From: Bacillota bacterium
GTDB lineage: Bacteria > Bacillota > Clostridia > Peptostreptococcales > Anaerovoracaceae
Assembly (NCBI GenBank): GCA_030535715.1
Contig: JAUNRL010000084.1
Coordinates: 1-5,051, forward strand
Reading direction: 5' to 3'
DNA: 5,051 nucleotides
Numbering within the stretch: position 1 is the stretch's first letter; each line of letters starts with the position of its first letter. Made by a program: the position numbers and the translations under genes. A model generated the notes under the pieces. It did no database searches and was not told where the DNA came from. It saw only the letters and a list, made by a program, of their open reading frames with translations. Positions 1 to 5,051 of the stretch are shown here, piece by piece.

Positions 1-16
1 AAAGGCAACCCCGATT

Positions 17-21
17 GGAGG
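17..21 (+). promoter_or_regulatory. Ribosome binding site of uvrB
   Basis: GGAGG, a perfect Shine-Dalgarno core, lies 8 bases upstream of ATG 30. This spacing marks ATG 30 as the genuine uvrB start, although the long open frame begins only at 137. No comparable purine-rich site stands at a useful distance from ATG 137. No promoter can be judged because only 29 bases precede the gene. Confidence 0.85.
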
Positions 22-29
22 TTAATCCG

Positions 30-137
30 ATGACGAAGTTTCACGTCGTTTCCGATTATGAACCCATGGGCGACCAGCCTCAGGCCATCGATGCCATCGC
101 GGAGTCGATCCTGGGGGAAACCGCGCCCAGACGCTGA
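30..137 (+). pseudogene. uvrB: Detached N-terminal part of uvrB (frameshifted)
   Basis: This is the first part of the excinuclease ABC subunit B gene, separated from the rest by an apparent one-base deletion. It reads [20 protein letters not shown] and continues to Leu-28 and Gly-29 as in normal UvrB, then leaves the family sequence and stops at TGA 135-137 after 35 codons. The F..VSDYEP.GDQPQAI stretch is the conserved N-terminal motif of UvrB, in which the Gln of GDQP helps bind the ATP adenine. Adding one G to the G run at 113-117 changes the end to [18 protein letters not shown], the standard join to Walker A. Start choice rests on the GGAGG site 8 bases upstream and on family alignment from memory; the frame is open to the window edge but nothing upstream looks like UvrB. 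A free 35-residue peptide would have no expected function. Confidence 0.88.
113..117 (+). other. G5 run: inferred site of the uvrB frameshift
   Basis: The sequence around this point is CTGGGGGAAACCGCGCC. With five G the upstream frame reads L-G-E-T-A and soon stops; with six G it reads [10 protein letters not shown], joining both halves of UvrB with no loss or gain of residues. The upstream codons begin at positions divisible by 3 and the downstream codons one base earlier, so exactly one base is lacking (or two extra). The homopolymer is the most likely place, although the indel could sit a few bases to either side. Length errors at G runs are a common sequencing or polymerase fault. Confidence 0.8.
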
Positions 138-2002
138 TGGGCGTCACCGGCTCGGGCAAAACCTTCACCATGGCCAAGATCATCGAGAAAGTCCAGAAGC
201 CGACGCTGGTTATCTCCCACAACAAGACCCTTGCCGCTCAGCTTCACGGGGAGTTCCGGGAGTTCTTCCCGGACAACGCGGTGGAGTATTTCGTGTCCTA
301 CTACGATTATTATCAGCCGGAAGCCTACGTGGCTTCCACGGACACCTATATCGAGAAAGACTCGGACATCAACGACGAAATCGAGAAGCTGCGCCACTCG
401 GCGACGGCCGCCCTGTCGGAACGCCGGGACGTCATCATCGTGGCCAGCGTATCCTGCATCTACGGACTGGGCAGCCCCGTGGACTACGAGAACCAGGTGG
501 TTTCCCTGCGGCCGGGCATGGAAAAGGACCGGCAGGAACTGCTGCGGAAGCTGGTGGATATCCAGTATACCCGCAACGACACGGCCTTTGAGCGGGGCGA
601 CTTCCGGGTGCGGGGCGACATCATCGACATCCATCCGGCAGGGGCGGAAAACGCCGTGCGCATCGAACTGTTCGGCGATGAGGTGGAATCCATCAAGGAG
701 ATCAATCCCCTGACCGGCGAGATCCTCGGCCTGCGGAATCATGTGGCCATCTATCCGGCGTCCCATTACGTGACTAGTCAGGAGAACATTGAACGGGCGG
801 CGCAGACCATCACCGAGGAACTGCAGGAGCGGATCCGGTGGTTCCAGGACCGGGGCAAGCTCATCGAAGCCCAACGGATCGAACAGCGGACCCGCTACGA
901 TGTGGAAATGCTCCGGGAGATCGGTACCTGCAAGGGCATCGAGAACTATTCCCGGCACATCACCGGACTGCCGCCGGGCAGCCGGCCCTATACCCTGATC
1001 GACTACATCCCCGATGACTTTCTGGTCATGATCGATGAGTCCCACGTTATGCTGCCCCAGCTCAGGGCGATGTACGCGGGGGATCGTTCAAGAAAACAGT
1101 CTTTGGTGGATTACGGATTCCGCCTGCCTTCCGCGCTGGATAACCGGCCCCTGAAGTTCGAGGAATTCCATCAGATGGTGCGCCAGATCCTCTACGTCAG
1201 CGCCACGCCGGCGGAGTACGAGAAGGAGGAAAGCGGCGGAACTACGGCAGAGCAGATCATCCGGCCCACGGGACTTCTGGATCCGGTGATCGAGGTGCAT
1301 CCCGCGGAGGGACAGATCGACCACCTGATCGGAGAGATCAATCAGGTGACGGAGAAGGGCGGCCGGGTGCTGATCACAACGCTGACCAAGAAGATGGCGG
1401 AGAGCCTGACCGATTATCTGGCGGCGGCGGGCATTAAAGTCCGCTATCTCCACTCGGAGATCGACACGCTGGAGCGGATGGAGATTATCCGGGATCTGCG
1501 GCTGGGCGACTTCGATGTCCTGGTGGGCATCAATCTGCTCCGGGAAGGACTGGATATTCCCGAGGTGTCCCTGGTGGCCATCCTGGACGCGGACAAAGAA
1601 GGATTTCTGCGGACGGAGACCTCTCTGATTCAGACCATCGGGCGGGCGGCCCGCAACGCGGACAGCAAGGTGGTGATGTACGCCGACGGGATCAGCCCGG
1701 CCATGCGTGCGGCCATCGATGAGACGGCCCGACGGCGGAAGATTCAGCGGGAATATAACGAAGCCAACGGCATCACGCCCACCAGTGTCCGCAAGGGCAT
1801 CCGGGAGGTGATCGAAGCGACGAAGGTTCTGGAGGATGCGTCAGCCTATGAGGGAAAGAGCCCGCTGGAGATGACGAAGAAGGAACTGAAGGAATATACG
1901 GCAAAGCTGGAAAAGGAAATGAAGCAGGCGGCGGCCGACCTGCAGTTCGAGCGGGCGGCGCAGCTGCGTGATCTGGTATTTGAGTATCGGGCGAGGATAT
2001 GA
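137..2002 (+). CDS. uvrB: Excinuclease ABC subunit B, main open frame (5' end lost by frameshift)
   Basis: UvrB is the DNA-damage verifying helicase-like ATPase of excision repair; UvrA loads it on the lesion and it recruits UvrC for incision. This frame encodes 621 residues and starts exactly at Walker A. In the numbering of the restored 657-residue protein (add 36), visible features are Walker A GVTGSGKT (38-45), the tyrosine-rich beta-hairpin [10 protein letters not shown] inserted between strands to lock DNA (from about 91), DESH Walker B (336-339), GDRSRK, YVSATP, the second helicase domain with [25 protein letters not shown] with the arginine-finger motif, and a C-terminal UVR coiled-coil motif ([20 protein letters not shown]) that contacts UvrC. 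The restored length is normal for the family. ATG 137 has no ribosome binding site and only overlaps the upstream stop (TGATG). The 36 residues missing here hold the adenine-binding motif, so the product as written would probably be inactive unless the frameshift is a sequence error. The stop at 2000-2002 abuts uvrA. Confidence 0.95.
   Translation: MGVTGSGKTFTMAKIIEKVQKPTLVISHNKTLAAQLHGEFREFFPDNAVEYFVSYYDYYQPEAYVASTDTYIEKDSDINDEIEKLRHSATAALSERRDVIIVASVSCIYGLGSPVDYENQVVSLRPGMEKDRQELLRKLVDIQYTRNDTAFERGDFRVRGDIIDIHPAGAENAVRIELFGDEVESIKEINPLTGEILGLRNHVAIYPASHYVTSQENIERAAQTITEELQERIRWFQDRGKLIEAQRIEQRTRYDVEMLREIGTCKGIENYSRHITGLPPGSRPYTLIDYIPDDFLVMIDESHVMLPQLRAMYAGDRSRKQSLVDYGFRLPSALDNRPLKFEEFHQMVRQILYVSATPAEYEKEESGGTTAEQIIRPTGLLDPVIEVHPAEGQIDHLIGEINQVTEKGGRVLITTLTKKMAESLTDYLAAAGIKVRYLHSEIDTLERMEIIRDLRLGDFDVLVGINLLREGLDIPEVSLVAILDADKEGFLRTETSLIQTIGRAARNADSKVVMYADGISPAMRAAIDETARRRKIQREYNEANGITPTSVRKGIREVIEATKVLEDASAYEGKSPLEMTKKELKEYTAKLEKEMKQAAADLQFERAAQLRDLVFEYRARI
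1993..1997 (+). promoter_or_regulatory. Ribosome binding site of uvrA, inside the uvrB 3' end
   Basis: GAGGA lies within the last codons of uvrB. It is 7 bases from ATG 2005, a good spacing, but only 1 base from ATG 1999, which is too close. This decides in favour of the start at 2005. Because the site is inside uvrB, ribosomes finishing uvrB would reach it, which suggests translational coupling. Confidence 0.65.
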
Positions 2003-2004
2003 TC

Positions 2005-4830
2005 ATGGCCAAGAATATTGTCATCAAAGGAGCAAAGGAAAACAACCTGCAGAGCATGGACGTGACCATTCCCCGGGATCGGTTCGTGGTGCTGACGGGA
2101 CTGTCCGGTTCGGGAAAGTCTTCCCTGGCCTTTGACACCATCTACGCGGAAGGTCAGCGGAAATACATGGAGAGTCTGTCCTCCTATGCCCGGCAGTTTC
2201 TCGGGCAGATGGAGAAACCCGACGTGGAGTCCATCGAGGGGCTTTCTCCGGCCATCTCCATCGACCAGAAGACCACCAGCAAGAACCCCCGCTCCACCGT
2301 GGGCACGGTGACGGAGATCTACGACTACCTGCGGCTGATGTACGCCCGGATCGGAATCCCTCACTGCCCGGTGTGCGGCCGGGAGATCACCAGCCAGAGC
2401 ATCGACCAGATCGTGGAGTTGCTTTTGCAGGAAGAAGAGGGGACGAAGCTGACCATTCTGGCGCCCGTCATCCGCCAGAGAAAGGGGCAGCACGAAAAGA
2501 TTCTGGAACGGATCATGCGGGAGGGCTTTTCCCGGGTTCGCGTGGACGGGAAGATGATCCGGCTGGAGGAAGAAGAGGTCAAACTGGAGAAGACCTTTAA
2601 GCACACCATCGAGATCGTCATCGACCGGATCAGGATCCGGGAGGGGATCCGCAGCCGGCTCAGCGAGGCCTGCGAGTTGGCCATCGCCCACGGGGAGGGG
2701 CTGGTGCAGGTGATCGTCGGCGAAGAGGAGGAGAGAACCTTCAGCACATCTCTGGCCTGTCCGGAGCACGGGGTCAGCATCGAGGAGCTGGAACCCAGAA
2801 TGTTCTCCTTCAACAATCCCATAGGCGCCTGCCCGGAGTGCAACGGGCTGGGATTCATTCAGCGGGTGGATCCGGAACTTCTGATTCCCGATCAGGATAA
2901 GAGCATCATGGAGCACTGCCTGAAGAATGCCTTCGGCACCATGGAGCACACCAGCTACTACTGGCAGGTGATCCGGGCGCTGGCGGACATGTACGACATC
3001 GATCTGACGGTGCCCTTCCGGAAGCTGCCGAAGAAGTTCCGGGATGTACTGCTCTACGGCACCGGCGATAAGGAACTGGTCTATGACTACACCAACCGGG
3101 CGGGCTATGTTCAGCACCGGCACCATACCTTCGAGGGGCTGGTCAACAACATGGAGCGCCGCTACCGGGAGACCGGTTCTGAATGGATCAAGGAAAAGAT
3201 GGAAGTCTTCATGAGCGTCGACGCCTGTCCGGCCTGTCAGGGCAGGCGGCTTCGGCCGGAGCTTCTGGCGGTCACCGTCGGTGGCAAAAACATCATGGAG
3301 TTCTGCGATCTGTCGGTAGTGGAGGCCATCGAGTTCATCGACGGCATGGAACTGTCGGATATGCACCGGGCCATCGCGGCGGAGATCCTCAAGGAGATCC
3401 GGGGCCGGCTGCAGTTTCTTGCCGGCGTGGGACTGGACTATCTGACCCTGTCCCGGGCCTCGGCGACCCTGTCCGGCGGCGAATCCCAGCGGATCCGGCT
3501 GGCAACCCAGATCGGATCGGGGCTGGTGGGCGTGCTGTACATTCTGGACGAGCCCAGCATCGGCCTGCACCAGAAGGATAACCGGATGCTCCTTCAGGCC
3601 CTGCGCCGCCTGACGGATCTGGGCAATACCCTGCTGGTGGTGGAGCACGATGAGGAGACCATGTATGCGGCGGATCAGATCATCGACATCGGTCCCGGCG
3701 CCGGCATTCACGGCGGAAAGCTGGTGGCCCAGGGCACGGTGGAGGACATCAAGGCCTGTCCGCAGTCCATCACTGGACAGTTTCTCTCGGGCAAACGCAG
3801 CATCGGCGTGCCGGCCTCCCGGCGGAAGGGAAACGGAAAGATCATCGAGGTGATCGGCGCGCAGGAGAATAATCTCCGGAAGATCGACGTGAAGTTCCCC
3901 CTGGGGAAGTTTGTCTGCGTCACCGGTGTCTCCGGATCGGGCAAGAGCAGCCTGGTCAACGAGATCCTGTACAAGGCGGTTTTCACGGAGATTTACGGCA
4001 GCAAGGGAAGGCCGGGAAAGCATAAAAAGATCAGGGGCATCGAGCACATTGACAAGATCATCGACATCAATCAGGCGCCCATCGGCCGGACGCCCCGGTC
4101 CAACCCGGCAACCTACACCGGAGTGTTCACCCATATCCGGGATCTCTTTGCCCAGCTTCCTGAGGCCAAGCTGCGGGGCTACGGCAAGGGGCGGTTCAGC
4201 TTCAACGTGAAAGGCGGCCGCTGCGAAGCCTGCAGCGGCGACGGCATCATCAAGATCGAAATGCACTTCCTGCCGGACGTCTATGTGCCCTGCGAGGTCT
4301 GCAAAGGCAAGCGCTACAACCGGGAAACCCTGGAGGTGAAATACAAGGGAAAGAACATCTTCGATGTGCTGGACATGAACGTGTCCGAGGCGCTGGAGTT
4401 TTTCCGCAATCATCCGCCCATCGCCCGTCAGCTGCAGACGCTGGAAGACGTGGGACTGGGATACATCAAGCTGGGGCAGCCCAGCACCCAGCTGTCCGGC
4501 GGAGAAGCCCAGCGAATCAAGCTGGCGGCGGAGCTGTCCAAAAGGAGTACCGGGAGAACCCTGTACATTCTGGATGAGCCCACCACGGGGCTGCACTTCG
4601 CCGACGTGGAAAAGCTGCTGATGATGCTGGAGAAGCTGGTGGACGCCGGCAATACGGTCGTTGTTATCGAACACAACATGGACGTGATCAAGCGGGCTGA
4701 CCACATCATCGATCTGGGCCCTGACGGCGGATCCCGGGGAGGGTCCATCGTGGCGGAGGGAACGCCGGAGCAGATCGCGGAGGCAGAGGGCTCGTATACT
4801 GGACAATTTCTGCGCAAACTGGTAAAATGA
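2005..4830 (+). CDS. uvrA: Excinuclease ABC subunit A
   Basis: UvrA is the damage-recognition ATPase of excision repair. It dimerises, scans DNA, binds distortions and delivers UvrB. From ATG 2005 it has 941 residues, normal for the family, and is intact. The two ABC halves are internal duplicates: Walker [10 protein letters not shown] (32-40) and GVSGSGKSS (641-649), signatures LSGGESQRI (from 489) and LSGGEAQRI (from 831), and Walker [12 protein letters not shown] and [11 protein letters not shown]. Zinc modules are visible: CPVC (121-124) with CPAC (408-411); CPEH (252-255) with CPEC (276-279); and CEAC (740-743) with CEVC (763-766), the last a C-x2-C-x19-C-x2-C finger that takes part in lesion recognition. 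One ligand pair is CxxH rather than CxxC. The start at 2005 ([10 protein letters not shown]) fits the ribosome binding site and family N-termini; ATG 1999 would add two residues (MI) and overlap the uvrB stop as ATGA. It is cotranscribed with uvrB by all appearances. Confidence 0.98.
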   Translation: MAKNIVIKGAKENNLQSMDVTIPRDRFVVLTGLSGSGKSSLAFDTIYAEGQRKYMESLSSYARQFLGQMEKPDVESIEGLSPAISIDQKTTSKNPRSTVGTVTEIYDYLRLMYARIGIPHCPVCGREITSQSIDQIVELLLQEEEGTKLTILAPVIRQRKGQHEKILERIMREGFSRVRVDGKMIRLEEEEVKLEKTFKHTIEIVIDRIRIREGIRSRLSEACELAIAHGEGLVQVIVGEEEERTFSTSLACPEHGVSIEELEPRMFSFNNPIGACPECNGLGFIQRVDPELLIPDQDKSIMEHCLKNAFGTMEHTSYYWQVIRALADMYDIDLTVPFRKLPKKFRDVLLYGTGDKELVYDYTNRAGYVQHRHHTFEGLVNNMERRYRETGSEWIKEKMEVFMSVDACPACQGRRLRPELLAVTVGGKNIMEFCDLSVVEAIEFIDGMELSDMHRAIAAEILKEIRGRLQFLAGVGLDYLTLSRASATLSGGESQRIRLATQIGSGLVGVLYILDEPSIGLHQKDNRMLLQALRRLTDLGNTLLVVEHDEETMYAADQIIDIGPGAGIHGGKLVAQGTVEDIKACPQSITGQFLSGKRSIGVPASRRKGNGKIIEVIGAQENNLRKIDVKFPLGKFVCVTGVSGSGKSSLVNEILYKAVFTEIYGSKGRPGKHKKIRGIEHIDKIIDINQAPIGRTPRSNPATYTGVFTHIRDLFAQLPEAKLRGYGKGRFSFNVKGGRCEACSGDGIIKIEMHFLPDVYVPCEVCKGKRYNRETLEVKYKGKNIFDVLDMNVSEALEFFRNHPPIARQLQTLEDVGLGYIKLGQPSTQLSGGEAQRIKLAAELSKRSTGRTLYILDEPTTGLHFADVEKLLMMLEKLVDAGNTVVVIEHNMDVIKRADHIIDLGPDGGSRGGSIVAEGTPEQIAEAEGSYTGQFLRKLVK

Positions 4831-4906
4831 GGCGCCAAAGCAGGGACCCGTAACCGGCGGAAGGAGACCCGGCGGGCGTTGCCTTTGCAGGAGAAAGGAT
4901 AAGGAA
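4831..4906 (+). other. uvrA-pncB spacer without a clear terminator
   Basis: This 76-base G/C- and purine-rich spacer separates uvrA from the next gene. It contains the heptamer CCGGCGG twice (4854-4860 and 4869-4875). The only inverted match I find is CAAAG 4836-4840 with CTTTG 4883-4887, five pairs far apart, and there is no stem followed by a T run. I therefore see no intrinsic terminator, so readthrough from uvrBA is possible. I cannot point to a -35/-10 promoter or a recognised NAD-responsive element either. Confidence 0.5.
4894..4899 (+). promoter_or_regulatory. Ribosome binding site of pncB
   Basis: AAAGGA lies 7 bases upstream of ATG 4907 inside a purine-rich tract. The stronger-looking AGGAG at 4889-4893 is 13 bases from the ATG, and AAGG at 4901-4904 is only 2 bases away, so the middle site is the best placed. 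Confidence 0.6.
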
Positions 4907-5051
4907 ATGATCGAGAAACTGAATCTGACCATGCTGACGGACTTCTACGAAATCACCATGGCCAACGGATATTTTGAAGCGGGAATGGCTGATGAAGTGG
5001 CCTATTTCGATATGTTCTTCCGCAAGATCCCCGACCAGGGCGGCTACGCGA
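4907..5051 (+). CDS. pncB: Nicotinate phosphoribosyltransferase, N-terminal part (cut by window end)
   Basis: The first 48 codons are present and open to the window edge. The protein begins MIEKLNLTMLTDFYEITMA and continues with NGYF, VAYFDMFFRKIPDQGGYA. The LTMLTDFYEITMANGYF and YFDMFFRKIP motifs are typical of the N-terminal domain of bacterial nicotinate phosphoribosyltransferases, which convert nicotinate and PRPP, with ATP use, to nicotinate mononucleotide in the Preiss-Handler route of cytoplasmic NAD salvage. The catalytic histidine and PRPP-binding residues lie beyond the window, so the activity cannot be checked here. The start is supported by AAAGGA 7 bases upstream and by the family N-terminus. 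It lies 76 bases after uvrA on the same strand. The related nicotinamide-specific enzyme is a less likely alternative. Whether the gene is intact is unknown. Confidence 0.88.
   Translation, partial: MIEKLNLTMLTDFYEITMANGYFEAGMADEVAYFDMFFRKIPDQGGYA

Noticed and set aside
58..591. A 177-codon plus-strand frame beginning inside the uvrB N-terminus
   Set aside because: It is a different frame from both halves of uvrB, has a low-complexity Arg/Gly/Pro-rich composition and no family resemblance, and starts within conserved uvrB codons.
80..1045. A 321-codon minus-strand open frame opposite uvrB
   Set aside because: It is antisense to clearly conserved UvrB sequence, lacks recognisable domains and is explained by the same codon bias.
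2083..4677. Repeated segments within uvrA (two Walker A, signature and Walker B blocks)
   Set aside because: This is the ancient internal duplication of the two ABC ATPase halves common to all UvrA proteins, not a recent repeat.
1..4886. AAAGGCAAC at 1-9 is the exact reverse complement of GTTGCCTTT at 4878-4886, both in non-coding flanks of uvrBA
   Set aside because: A single 9-base match cannot be extended inward and its outer side at position 1 is outside the window; such a match is only mildly unlikely by chance in 5 kb, so no element is claimed.
4836..4887. Possible hairpin or terminator between uvrA and pncB (CAAAG with CTTTG)
   Set aside because: Only five pairs separated by about 40 bases, not extendable in either direction, with no T run following.
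1846..4932. A 1028-codon open frame on the minus strand opposite uvrA
   Set aside because: It mirrors uvrA codons, whose G/C-rich third positions leave few stops in antisense. It resembles no family I know, is rich in His, Gln, Leu and Asp as antisense shadows often are, and runs over the uvrB end, the spacer and the start of pncB without respecting any gene boundary.

Overview
The window holds the nucleotide excision repair pair uvrB and uvrA, followed by the first 145 bases of a nicotinate phosphoribosyltransferase gene. All are on the + strand and almost the whole window is coding. G+C is moderately high (judged by eye at somewhat under 60%). Strong Shine-Dalgarno-like sites, the uvrB-uvrA order in one transcription unit, and the wording of UvrA ([15 protein letters not shown] start, [20 protein letters not shown]) and of the PncB N-terminus suggest a Gram-positive Bacillota, most likely a moderately GC-rich member of the Clostridia. 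I cannot name a genus.

Layout: bases 1-29 are a short leader with a GGAGG ribosome binding site. The true uvrB start is ATG at 30, but the gene is broken as written. One G appears to be missing from the run of five G at 113-117, so the frame starting at 30 ends at TGA 135-137 after 35 codons. The rest of UvrB (Walker A onward) is open from 137 to 2002 in the neighbouring frame. Adding one G restores a seamless 657-residue UvrB. uvrA follows with essentially no gap (stop at 2002, preferred start at 2005) and is intact to 4830. A 76-base spacer (4831-4906) with no convincing terminator leads to pncB at 4907, cut off by the window end.

Function: UvrA and UvrB form the damage-sensing complex of excision repair. 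UvrA, an ABC-type ATPase dimer with zinc modules, loads UvrB onto the lesion, and UvrB then recruits UvrC for incision. Their tight head-to-tail arrangement fits coordinated synthesis. PncB makes nicotinate mononucleotide for NAD salvage; its presence downstream may be simple neighbourhood or operon readthrough.

I see no mobile element, CRISPR array, RNA gene or evidence of an undescribed system. The main point of interest is the uvrB frameshift: a sequencing or assembly indel, a real mutation, or less likely a recoding site. The long antisense open frames are shadows of the coding bias of uvrB and uvrA.
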